DNA from: Delphinapterus leucas
Lineage: Eukaryota > Chordata > Mammalia > Artiodactyla > Monodontidae
Assembly: GCF_002288925.2 (NCBI RefSeq)
Contig: NW_022098058.1
Location: 3,279,457 to 3,343,456, forward strand
DNA length: 64,000 bases
Direction: 5' to 3'
In this document: positions 22,623 to 33,465 of the stretch, in pieces
How the letters are laid out: each line of letters begins with the position of its first letter
Position numbering within the stretch: the first letter of the stretch is position 1
The notes under the pieces: model-generated
The model's database searches: none
Seen by the model: the letters and a program-made list of their open reading frames with translations, nothing else
Told to the model about the DNA's origin: nothing
Made by a program: the position numbers and the translations under genes

Positions 22623-23494
22623 CAGTTTCCATGGCTTTTACCCCCAATGCTTTTACTTCTTTAGATATTCTCCACATCCATGTTTTATTCTGTTTTATCT
22701 GTAATTAATCTCTTCCCCCCGACACCCATTTTTTTGAAGCTTGGTCTGGACATTTTCAGAGGCCCCTAAGATCCACCGGACCTGAGGTGTCCTTGTCACA
22801 CATGCCTGTCATCACGAGGACATTTAATCAGCACTGAGGTGACAAAGTGTGTGAGGCCAGGCCTGCCGGTGAGAAGCTGGAGGGCCAGCTGCCCCCCCGA
22901 CTGCTCCTCCAAGTGCAATTCAGGAAGCCAGGAAAAGGCATCGCCCGCCCCGACGCACAGGACCGCAGACCCTCATCGGCCAAGCCATCCTCCCAGCCGT
23001 CCAGCTCAGGACCGCTGCAGGTAGAGACTGAACGAACCAGCAGACCTTCTCCTCAGTCCCGCGCGGATGGGCCCGTCGATAACCAACCCCAAGGCCCGGG
23101 CCAGCTGCGTCCAACGCCCGCCTTCTCTCCCCAACGGCCGCGCCAGCCTCGGGGGTGTCCGCACCCTACCCAGGGCAGGAGGAGGGAGACGGAGCTGAGA
23201 AGAGGCGCGCCCAGGGCACAGGCCGGCGGGGGCGGGACGGGGGCTCCCATCAGGCCAGCACTCCCCCTCCTGCCTCAACTCCTGCGCGCTGTTCGGTGCT
23301 GGAGGGAGAGTGACCAGCTCTGGGTAGGGGAGAGGACAGGCGTGTCTGAGGAAGGCTTCGGCCGTCCTCACTGGGCTCTGCCTCTGTAGCTGAGTCAAGG
23401 GTCTCCAGTCGCCACCCTCAAGACGGAGTGGCACTGAGACAGCACCGCCCACGGCTCCACAGTCTCCAGCCCTGAGATGTCGTGGCTGCGCTGG

Positions 23495-23546
23495 CCTCCA
23501 GGGGGCCAGCCCCAGGGGACCCTCCAGGGGGCCAGCCCCAGGGGAC
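23495..23546 (+). repeat. 26-bp tandem duplication
   Basis: Two exact copies of a 26-bp unit starting CCTCCAGGGGGCCAGCCCCA (23495-23520, 23521-23546). Confidence 0.95.
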
Positions 23547-24611
23547 GTTTCGTGGCTACTCCTCCTGCCCTGCTCTGTCCCCCAGACGGTGGGTCTCTCT
23601 TCCCTCGGGCACACTCACTGCGCAGACTCGCGTGGGGACCCAGGGCACCCAGGACACCCAACAGCCGTCACCTGGGCCCACGGCGGCCACTTCCGTAAAG
23701 CTTCTAAACAACCGACGTGTAAGCCTTAAGACACAAGGTATTTTAAAAGTGTTGTAGTTAGAAACCCATCTGAAACATCCTACAATTGACTTCTTTCCTT
23801 TCTTGGTGACTTGGGATCTTTATTATAAACGTGATTTCGGGATGTGATGGCCCCGCGGCAGGCGCGTCGGTCTGTGCTAAGGCTCCTTCCTCAGCTGGCT
23901 CAGCGGCTGCAGGCGCAGGGTCCGCTCCCCTCGTGTCTTGGTTTCCTCCCTGGTCATCCTGGGGGCAGGCCTGGTGGGAGGGTCCGGGCCCGTCTGCTCG
24001 GCCTCTGCTTTCCCTTCTCCTCGCGGTGGGCCCTGAGGCCAGGCAGCCAGAGGCTGTGCTCCGGCTCCGAGAACAGGGCCAGCACTCGGGCCTTCTTCGC
24101 TTGGGGAGTCAGGGCTCCCCAACCTGCTGCCCAGAGAGGGCGAGACCCGTGACGTCAGACCGCCACCCGGAGCCCCTCTCCCAGCAGCTCAGCTCTGTGA
24201 AAATAAGAGACTAGTTTTCTTTGACTAAGACAGTCTGTGCATGTTTTCCATCATTAGCTGAGATGAGAGGAAAAACTGAAGTTTTAGAAAAGAGGTCAAC
24301 CCTGAGAACGCGACGGGGAAAGCCCCTCGCCCCTCCTCCCCCAACCTGGGTGGGCCACGGCTGCCATGAGAGCGGCGGGCATCCACCTGCCGGCGGCGGG
24401 CGCAGCACGGGACCACGTGCAGCCTGAGCTCTGCTTATGGACTCAACGGATCACGTGGGCCACACATGTACACTCATTCATTTCAAATGAATGGAGATGT
24501 GGCTGAGACTAATAAAATACAAATTAATTTAAAATTCCTACTGCTACTAAATGTGTAAGTCATTTTTGTCATTATGTATCCTCTTGATGAATGATATTAA
24601 AAAATAATACA

Positions 24612-24821
24612 GGGCTTCCTTGGTGGCGCAGTGGTTGACAGTCCACCTGCCGATGCGGGGGACATGGGTTCGTGCCCCGGTCCGGGAAGATCCCACATGC
24701 CGCGGAGCGGCTGGGCCCGTGAGCCATGGCCGCTGGGCCTGCGCGTCCGGAGCCTGTGCTCCGCAGCGGGAGAGGCCGCAACAGTGAGAGGCCCGCGTAC
24801 CGCAAAATATAAAAATAAAAA
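24612..24821 (+). mobile_element. CHR-type SINE
   Basis: Forward-orientation SINE starting GGGCTTCCTTGGTGGCGCAG and ending at CCGCGTACCGCAAAAT with an A-rich tail. It is flanked by the 12-bp duplication AAAAATAATACA at 24600-24611 and 24822-24833. Confidence 0.93.
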
Positions 24822-25087
24822 AAAAATAATACAACCACTCTTCTGTTTTTGGCATCGAAGTCCCTGCACCAGAGGAGGGATAGAAACATCATGTCTCTCC
24901 TTCTGCACAACAGCTATAGTGTCTGCAACGCACACAAACCTGGGGCAGCTCGTCTCTCCCACTGCACAGCAGCAGAGGTATCACTGCGGCACTGCTCTGC
25001 TTGGCTATCCAGCCACTTGGGATGGCTGGGTGAGGGAGAGAGGGGTGACGCTAAGAGATCTGCCCACAGAGAAGGTCCAGAGTGGCT

Positions 25088-25430
25088 TTTTCCTTTTTAA
25101 TAAATTTATTTATTTATATTTTAATTTTTTATGGCTGCGTTGGGTCTTTGTTGTTGCGCGTGGGCTTTCTCTAGTTGCGGCAAGAGGAGCTACTCTTCGT
25201 TGCGGTGCGCGGGCTTCTCATTGAGGTGGCTTCTCTTGTTGTGGAGCACAGGCTCTAGGTGCACGGGCTTCAGTAGCTGTGGCTCACGGGCTCGAGAGCG
25301 CAGGCTCAGTAGTTGTGACGCACGGGCTTAGTTGCTCCGCAGCATGTGGGATCTTCCCAGACCAGGGCTCGAACCTGTGTCCCCTGCATTGGCAGGTGGA
25401 TTCTTAACCACTGCGCCACCAGGGAAGTCC
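25088..25430 (-). mobile_element. CHR-type SINE, long form
   Basis: Reverse-orientation SINE with a T-rich tail, GGCTGCGTTGGGTCTTTGTT, a TCTAGTTGCGGCAAGAGGAG body, and CCACCAGGGAAGTCC at 25430. A likely duplication, CCAGAGTGGC/CCAGAGAGGC, flanks it with one mismatch. Confidence 0.9.
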
Positions 25431-25716
25431 CAGAGAGGCACAGACCTCCTGCCCAGTGCCCTGCTCCCAAGCCCCCACGAGTCAGCATGCAGAACAGTGC
25501 CCGACACACAGTATCTAATTCATGAATGAACCGACCAAAAAGCAAACGGATTCTTAGGGAAAAGCAGCACCAACTGGTCTGAATAAGACAGGAACCCACG
25601 AAGCTCCAGGGCGGCATCTGGACCAACGGTCACTGGAGAACCAATCCCAGTCCCCGCAAGGCCAGCAGGAAGGAGTGGTCTGCAAACACCTCCAGGGCCA
25701 TTTCCGCTCCCTTCTT

Positions 25717-25743
25717 CTGGGGGCGGGGGGGGGGGGGGGGCGG
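25717..25743 (+). repeat. poly-G tract
   Basis: A G run of more than 20 bases interrupted by single C bases. Length is likely unreliable in the assembly. Confidence 0.85.
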
Positions 25744-26159
25744 CCCGCTTTCTGATTCTATTCAAGTTCCGATTCTGTTCGGAAGGCTCACTCTTAGCTT
25801 TTGCTCCTCATTCTGTGGCAAATCGCTGGAAGACATTACACACTGTTTAGTGAAGAGAGTGGAAGCTTTGTCCCACTCAGAGGAAGAGAGCTGAAGAGAG
25901 CTTCGTGCTGGGACGGCTGTGAACCCCAGAGAGGGGTGCGAACAGCAGCGTCCTCACATGACGCCCTGCGGCTGCTTCTCACACCCCCCCAGGGTAGGGT
26001 GCTCGCTTACTCCCCCTCCACGGAATTCACTCAACTCCTGGAAGGGTTCAATGAAAGGCCCTCCCCTACTATCGAGGTTCCAGGGCGATTCTTTGATTGA
26101 CGGTCTGCTCTTTGGAAAAATTCAACGAAGTCTATTTCTTCTTCCAATTACTGGAAAAC

Positions 26160-26480
26160 TGCTTCTGTGTCAGCCCTGCCATGCCCAGAATTCTCTTCAC
26201 CCAACAAGAATCCCTCCCAATGACCCTCATACCATCCTAACACCTTACCATCCTGTCACCCACCTCCAAGCACTCTCCAAAGTAACATCCATCTTTAAGT
26301 GTGGTACCCAGAACCATGTATAATACTCCAGAGGACATCTAAAGAGCAGAGCACACAAGGAAAGATAACTCCCTTCAATTTACATAGCACATTTTAAACC
26401 AAAAGTCAGTGCAGAAGGTCTAATAAGAACCAAGGTCAACAGAATAGAGTATCGAAATCAGGATGATTCTGAGACCTGTA
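26160..26480 (+). repeat. possible ancient CR1/L3-type LINE fragment
   Basis: The stretch around GTGTGGTACCCAGAACCATG and AATACTCCAGAGGACATC resembles the L3/CR1 consensus as I recall it. Diverged; low confidence. Confidence 0.35.
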
Positions 26481-26834
26481 GTCAACTGGGACTCCACCCA
26501 GAACGGCAAGACCCAAGACACAACAGTTCTGCCAGCAGCCTGGTCCCATAGTAACGTGTAGTCTCCTAAAATCCTCCTAATTCAGCTATACTTGTGACCC
26601 TGTATTGGCCAAAGAGAGAGATAAATGAGTGACTGCACACGTCCGCATCCCATGCGAATGTCTGTCAAAGACAGAGCAGCACATTTCCTCCCTGTGCTCT
26701 TTGGTTTGCTGCAATTCCCTCCTGCCCTTCACATACCCACACAGTCGCATTCCTACACCTGAATGCAAGTACCTTCCCAGCGTCCAGCCCCGATGGTGGC
26801 AGTAACCAGTTCCAAATTATTCTGTGGACTTCTT

Positions 26835-28045
26835 TATCTTTTTAATTTTATCCCAGTATAGTTGATTTACAATGTTGTGTTAGTTTCAGGTATACAGCAA
26901 AGCGATTCAGTTAAACACATATCTAGGTTATCGCAGAATACTGAGCAGCATTCCCTGTGCCGTACAGTGGGTCCTTGTTGGTTACCTACTTATACATAGT
27001 AGTGGGTGTGTGTTCATCCCAAGTGCCTGATTTATCCCTCCCCCCACCCATGTTTCCCCTTTGGTAACCATAAGTTTGTTTTCGATGTCTGTAAGTCTGT
27101 TTCTGTTTCGTACATAAGTTCATTGGTACCAATTTTTTAAAACTCAGATTCCACGTATGAGTGATATCATATATTTGTCTTTCTCCGACTTACTTCACTC
27201 AGTATGACATCACCTCTAGGTCCATCCATGTTGCTGCAAATGGCATTATTTCGTTCCTTTTTCATGGTTGAGTAATAGTCCATTGTATACATGCACCACG
27301 TCTCCTTTATCCATTCATCTGTCGATGGATATTTTGGTTGCTTCCGTATCTTGGCGATTGTAAACAGTGCTGCAATCAACACTGGGGTGCATGTGTCTTT
27401 CTGAATTATGGTTTTCTCCAGATCCATGCCCGGGAGTGGGACTGCTGGATCGTATGGTAGTTCTATTTTTAGTTTCTTAAGGAATCTCCATCTTGTTTTC
27501 CACAGTGGCTGTTACCAAATTACATTCCCACCAACAGTGTAGGAGGGTTCGCTTTTCTCCACACCCTCTCCAGCATTTGGTTTTAGACTTTTTGATGATG
27601 GCCATTCTGAATGATGCAAGGTGATAGCTCACTGTAGTTTTGATTTGCATTTCTCTGATAATTAGTGATGTTGAGCAGCTTTTCATGTGCTTTTTGGCCA
27701 TCTATCTGTATGTCTTCTTTGGAGAAATGTCTATTTAGATCTTCTGCCCTTTTTTTTTTTTTTGGTACGCGGGCCTCTCACTGTTGTGGCCTCTCCGGTT
27801 GCGGAGCACAGGCTCCGGACGCGCAGGCTCAGCGGCCATGGCTCACGGGCCCAGCCGCTCCGCGGCACATGGGATCTTCCCGGACCGGGGCACGAACCCG
27901 TGTACCCTGCATCGGCAGGCGGACTCTCAACCACTGTGCCGCCAGGGAAGCCCTGCCCATTTTTTGATTGGGTTGTTTTGTTTTTTTTGATACAGAGCTG
28001 CATGAGCTGTTTGTATATTTTGGAGCTGTAGACTTCTTGACAATA
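26835..28045 (-). mobile_element. LINE-1, 5'-truncated, reverse, interrupted by a SINE
   Basis: Reading right to left this is the end of L1 ORF2 and its 3'UTR: the left end has AGTATAGTTGATTTACAATG. Reverse translation of 27167-27427 gives the familiar C-terminal ORF2 pattern (STDEWIKETWCMYTMDYYST), with stops elsewhere. A CHR SINE (27750-27952) splits the copy. It is non-functional. Confidence 0.9.
27750..27952 (-). mobile_element. CHR-type SINE inside L1
   Basis: Reverse SINE with a T tail, GGTACGCGGGCCTCTCACTG, and GCCGCCAGGGAAGCC on the right. CTGCCC repeats on both sides (27744-27749, 27953-27958). It is nested in the L1, so it inserted later. Confidence 0.92.
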
Positions 28046-28049
28046 GAGG

Positions 28050-29200
28050 ATAAGCTCTAATTCAACATATTCATTCTACACTAAACAAAAATTAGAAAGC
28101 CAGTTTTTCTTTTAAAACCACCCACCTACCCTGACTGACATCAGAAACTCTGCAGGCAAAATTAAATTACTTACTGAATTAAGTTACTATAAAACTATAC
28201 TAAAAAGTTTTAGAATTTAAGTACTGAGTATATAAAGTGATTAAATATTCATTTAATAGAAGATCCTGAGGCATCTACCAAATATCCTTTAAAATAGTTA
28301 CTACTGTTACCATTAAATTATTAGTTATGATTATTAGTAATAAAATTATCATTATTAAAGGGCCTTCAGAACCTTGCATCTGAGACCACATTATGTACTG
28401 AATTAATTCCCTCTGAGAATCCGTATGGTCTGGGCTGAACTCCATCTTTTCGAAAACTAGAGGAAGAGGTTAGCTAAGCCATTGTTTCTCTTTACTTAGA
28501 TTACAGGGTAAGAACACGATCTGAATTTCTTAAAGGTTATTTCGAGGACTCTCCGGTGCTTAGAAAGGCTACTAATGTATTGGCAACTGATAGGCAAATT
28601 ACCAACCAATCTCTATTCTTGAAGCAAAGTTCCCAAGGGACCTATAAAAACCAATACTGACGGCTTACTTCGTTTTCCAAGGTACAAAAATGCATTTCTT
28701 GACAAATACTCTTATTTTCCAACTCTTCAGAGAGTTGAGAACTCACTTTCCCTATAGTGTCTGCTTAGTTTTACTGTAACGTCACTAACATCTGGCTATT
28801 AAAATCATATTTAATCCCAAACCTGGGACCTGGAAAAGGAACCCAGGGGAACCTCATGACTGTTCAACACTGAAATGGCATCTCCCCCGCAAACTCCTGA
28901 GTGGATGATTCTAAAAATGTCTTCGGAGAATCCAGGACTGCCATCCCCAGATACCTCAAGTGATGCACTCCTTTCCTTTTCACAAGGACCTCCCACACCA
29001 AATGGCAATGGTGACTCCCAACCACCCTTTAAATTAAAATGACCACGCCCCAGAGTCCTCACATTGCCGCTCCCCCCCATGAGGCCCCAAATGTTCACAT
29101 CCTGAGAGCTGAACGTCTGTCCTTCAAGTTCTTACCCCCTCTTGACACACTGTTCATCCCAGCCGAGCACGGAATACAAAGGCTGAACACATAATAGATT
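28050..29200. other. repeat-poor AT-rich intronic stretch
   Basis: About 1.1 kb without any SINE, L1 or simple repeat that I recognise, and no ORF of note. It could hold regulatory sequence, but nothing in it proves this. Confidence 0.4.
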
Positions 29201-29244
29201 CGGTATTGTTTATTCAATTGAACCAAAGTTAATCATTAGTCTTT

Positions 29245-29860
29245 GGAAGGTTTTTTAATCTTTTTTCAAAACTGTGGCAAAATACACATAAAATTTACCA
29301 TTTTAGTCATTTGAAAATATACAGCTCAGAGGCACTGAACACATTCACACTGTCGGGCAGCCATCCCCACAACCCATATGGAGAAACTTTTCATCTTTCC
29401 GAAGTGAAACTCTGTACCCGTTAAATACGAACTCCCGGTTCTCCCTCCCTCATCACCTGGCAACCACATTCTCTTCACTGCTCCTACGCATGTGACACTC
29501 ACTCAAGAAGAATCACAAACTCTTTGTGCTTTTGTGACTGGCACATTTCACTTTGCAAAACGTCTTCAAGGTTCATCCACGCGGTGGCAGGTGCCAGGAC
29601 CGCACGTTCCTTTTTTAAGGCTGAATAATATTCCATGGTATGGATCTATTCATTCCTTGACGGGCACTGGGTCGCTCCCACCTTCCAGCTGCCATGAATC
29701 ATGCAGCTGTGAACATGGGCAGGTGTACAGATACCGGTTTCAGGTCCCTGCCTTCACTTCTTGTGGGTCCGTACCCCTGTGTGGACTTGCTGGATCATAC
29801 GGTAATTCTGAGTGTAATTCTCAGTCCTTAGGCATTCTGACAAATCATTGGTAGTCAATG
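29245..29860 (-). repeat. old L1 3' region, reverse
   Basis: Contains AAAACTGTGGCAAAATACAC and AAAATTTACCATTTTAGTCA, then a CTGAATAATATTCCATGGTA segment further right. This is the order seen in reverse-oriented old mammalian L1 elements. Confidence 0.8.
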
Positions 29861-31179
29861 GCCCTCTCTACTAGAGAGAAATGATAGGTTTCCAAAAGGA
29901 TAGGTCTGGCTCACAACAACAACACAAACACAAGTCTCTGTAAACACAGTCCAAGTGGTTCATGAGATAAATGCTGAAGAATAATGTAAGCATTTGACGT
30001 AAAAAGGTAAATAAACGAACACCACCCATCACCAGCTCACCCAACCCTGCAGCTCCAGGCACACACTCGGGGACTGCAGTCAGGGGTGTGGTCAGCGCCG
30101 GGGAGCATTTGGAGACTCACAGGCTACACATTTGCGGTTCTCATTTCTCACTATGGGCCTTTAAATGTGATTTCAAGCCCTCTAAGGATGGCTAGTGTTA
30201 AGAACAGTAATAGCTACTACCATTTGTGTCACATCAGCGTACAGTTCTACAGAGCGTCCCGCACACATGTCATTGTTAACAGATCTGCCTCAGTCTGCAG
30301 CCCCTCCTCGCTGCCCGGCAAGTGTGGTCCTCAAATGGCCTGCTGTGCGGACAGGTGAGGGCGCCTGGACACCGGCTCCCAGGCCGGAGACCTCTCAGTC
30401 TGCATCTGAACCTCAGCTTCCTTTCAGGGCCAGGAGGGAGGAGGCCGCTCGCCGAGTTACGAGTTACGTGGCAAGTTCCCGAGAGATGGGACAAGAGCCC
30501 CATGTCCTGAGGCCTGTGGAGGGGCCTCCTCTCCAGTGGGTCCCTAAAGCAACTCACAGAGGAGGGCCTCCAGCACCCTCTCCACGGAGGGCAGTGGTCA
30601 CGCAGCTGAGGTCGGAACCTCCAGACTTCAATTGTGCCCAAGTGCTTTTATTTGCCTTGTCATTTTCTTTAAGAATAAATGTTAAACATAAAACGTACCC
30701 CTCTTCTGGAAGCGATCCTGGCGGCTGAACTGAGTGGGAAGAAAACGCACCCTGTCCTCCCCGAAGCTGCAGCCTCACCAACTATGCATCATTGTCTTTA
30801 GTGGGTCAAGTGATGGCCCGGCCCAGCAACAGCAGGTCAGCGGTCACCTGGAACCTGGCTGCTTCCACCCCATTAAGGCAACAATTACCCATTTGCGTTA
30901 ACCCCTCGGCTCACAGCGGCGGGGCTGCGGCCCCTTTAAGAGCCCTCTCGCAGAAGAAACCGGATACGACGGGGATCTGATTGGGACAAGGGGCCGCCTG
31001 GTGAGGGAAGAGAGATGAGCAGGAAAGTCACTGCTGCCCTTCTGAGCACAGGCAGTTGCCGCCTCTCCCAGCCTTGCTGCCGCAGAGTTTAAATTAATTA
31101 CAGCTGAAAATACAGGGTTGCCATCTGGTTTGCAAAAGCAAGGATAAGGGAATAAAATGAAAGGGTTTTTGGTACTAAC

Positions 31180-31193
31180 CTCACTTTAATCAT
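31180..31193 (-). CDS. VGLL4: VGLL4 alternative first coding exon (MIKVR isoform)
   Basis: On the minus strand ATG at 31193-31191 begins ATG ATT AAA GTG AG, followed by the donor GTTAGT (31179-31174). Spliced to the common exon at 16201, the AG+G codon gives Arg, and the protein begins MIKVR-NKTANGD and runs 209 residues to the shared stop. I recall a human VGLL4 isoform that starts exactly this way. The isoform lacks the N-terminal part encoded by 48500-48311 but keeps both Tondu motifs. The start context is good (G at -3, A at +4). A CpG island directly upstream supports a promoter. The exon is short, but the in-frame phase, donor and context make the call firm. Confidence 0.88.
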
Positions 31194-31850
31194 TGCCAAA
31201 GAGCATGAAGACAGCCCAGCGTCCTCCCACAAGAAAGCCTTGGGCCTCCCAAACTTGGCAGGCGGTCCAGGCGCAAAACTGGATGGGCGGGAGGCTCGTC
31301 AGAATAAAAGTCCCCGCCGGGGGAGGCGGCAAGGTAAGGGCCGCCGCCCGCGCGCGAGGGCCAGGCTCGGGGGCCGGGCCGGGCCGAGGTTCGTTCACAG
31401 AGGCTTTCCTGCCAGAAGGCGACACGCACCGTTACGGTCCCAGTCCGTGAGAAAAGAGATCCGCTGTCAGGAGGACAGCATGCCATTTCCTCTTTCTTTG
31501 TCTCCCCGTCTGCCAGAACATCAGGCTTTTATAAAACTCTCTAAACCGAGGCCCAGCAGAACCCAGAGAGGCCGGCGGGCTGCCGGGGCGGGGGGGGGGG
31601 GGGGGGGGAGGGGGGCCGGGCGAGGAGGAGCAGCGCCGCCCCGCAAGGTCCCCTCCCCCGCCCCCGCGCCCGCGCCCCCCACGGCAGGAGGGTCGAAATG
31701 CCCCAGGTTCCCTCGTGCCTGGTAGGGGGCGACTTCCTTCTGCTTTCCTCCCGTCGGCAGAAGCCTGGCTGAGAGGCTCCGCTCTGCGGGGGCTGAGGCC
31801 GCAGAGAGCTGGGGACGGTAAAGGTGCCACCGCGGTCCCGGGTCTGTCTC
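31190..31850 (-). promoter_or_regulatory. VGLL4: CpG island / internal VGLL4 promoter region
   Basis: This region is rich in CG dinucleotides and G/C boxes (for example 31311-31390 and 31590-31690), in contrast to the surrounding intron. It lies immediately upstream of the MIKVR start on the minus strand. The 5'UTR and transcription start are presumably inside it. I see no clear TATA box in the right position, which fits a CpG-type promoter. Confidence 0.65.
31590..31617 (+). repeat. poly-G tract in CpG island
   Basis: Near-continuous G run inside the CpG island. Potential G-quadruplex and likely assembly-length uncertainty. Confidence 0.85.
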
Positions 31851-32989
31851 CACAGGCCTGGGGTGGGCGCAAAAGATGCCACGTCTGCAGCTTTCTCACC
31901 CCGCCCAGCATCAGGGAGCCCTCGGGAGCCAGCCTCAGTCCCATTTCTGGCCAATTCGAACTTTCGCCTGCCCACCACCTGAGTTCTTTTCGACCCAGGT
32001 GAGTTTTACAGAAAAAACCTAGATGCACCTGGGTCCAGCTGCTTTCAGAAAGTACTACCCGCGGCGGCACAGTGGTGTCGAGGGGAATAAATTACGAGCA
32101 ACCGGTTACAGCCTCCTATAAACCAGAGATCAGAACAGTAACAGGGAAGATAAAAGCCAATGATGAAGACGGCATTACTGTTCTGGGGAAAAACACATCT
32201 TCAACCCCCAAATGATGCGAAAGTTGTCTCCCAGATCCTGCCCGGACCGAATCATTGTCTATAGCAACGGTGTCCATAACATTCAAACTCTCAGGAGTGT
32301 AACTTTCAAGTAAATGGTACATCTATCAAACCACAGGAAACATCTGGTAAAATGGTTAAATAAAACCAGAATTGAAACGTTTGATTTCAGAGCTTGCTGA
32401 TGGTGCCCAACAAGAGACCATTAAAACAAACACCAAAAGCCCTCTGCCCACTCAGGATGCTCAGTGCGACGGTGGAAAATGTCCTCGAAGGGGGAGGGGA
32501 GAATAAGCAGACAATCCAGAAACGCTGGCGGGGGTGGGGGGTGGCAGGGCCCCCGTTCCTGGGGCTCTGCCCTGCACATCACCGCCCCCAAAACTTCTTC
32601 AGGCCCGGGAGGGCTCCTCCACGCCCACCCTCATCCCCCCCACCCAATGCCGCCAGAGAAGCAGGCACCCAGGAAGTGCCGGATAAGTGAACGAACGAAG
32701 CAACAGACACACAATATACATCTCTTCCTTGCACAACTAACATGTATTAAGCACATACAATTATCCCACCGTCAACACACACAGCCTAGACGTGTGTCCC
32801 AAGGTACTAGGCAGCACGTTTCGCTCCTTTCTAGTACACTTCAGAAGCCTTTTCCATTAAAGAAAAGGTTTAATGATTCAACCACTTCCAAATTCAAAAA
32901 AATCTGGATTTCAAAAACACAGTAAAGTTGAAAAGCAAATAACAAATTAGGAAAGTGGTTATTTTCCTAACTCATCTGATGGAGGGTCC

Positions 32990-33465
32990 TTAATAAGCAG
33001 TTACAGCACAGCAATAGAAAGAAGATGAATGCCCTAAATTTTTTTAAGAAGAAGATAGAAACAGTCACAAAAGAAGAAATCCAAATGGTCAATGAAAATA
33101 TGAAAAGACCATTCAAGTTTCCTAGTAGCAGAAAGAAAACAAAAGACAAGTTACCACAATGATTCTCCTATGAAACCTGCAAAAATTAAATACACATTAA
33201 CAGTCACCTTTGTGATGCTGTGGGTGACAGGCACATGCATAGAGTTGCCAGTGGAATGTCAGTCAGCTAACCTACTAGAGATGAGCTGGCAGGATGCACG
33301 GAAGCAGAAATGGGCGCTGTCCGACCCAGAAATTCCACTTCTAGAAACAGGGGGAATACGAGATGTGAACAAGAATGGATGTACAGAGACGGCCCCAGAA
33401 GTATCACAAATAATAGCGAAACATTGTAAACAGCCCCAATATCTCTATTTGTTAAGAAGTTCTTT
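32990..33465 (+). repeat. old L1 fragments
   Basis: Contains GACCCAGAAATTCCACTTCT and a later AGCCCCAATATCTC-type segment in forward orientation, typical of the last part of L1 ORF2. The first part (33.0-33.15 kb) resembles another L1 piece. Both are heavily decayed. Confidence 0.55.

Noticed and set aside
22847..23389. 180-codon plus-strand open frame
   Set aside because: Pro/Arg/Gln-rich translation of GC-rich intron with no splice context, no family match and a competing 202-codon frame on the other strand.
30195..30728. 177-codon plus-strand open frame
   Set aside because: No domain, low-information composition, no promoter or poly(A) signal of its own. Consistent with chance.
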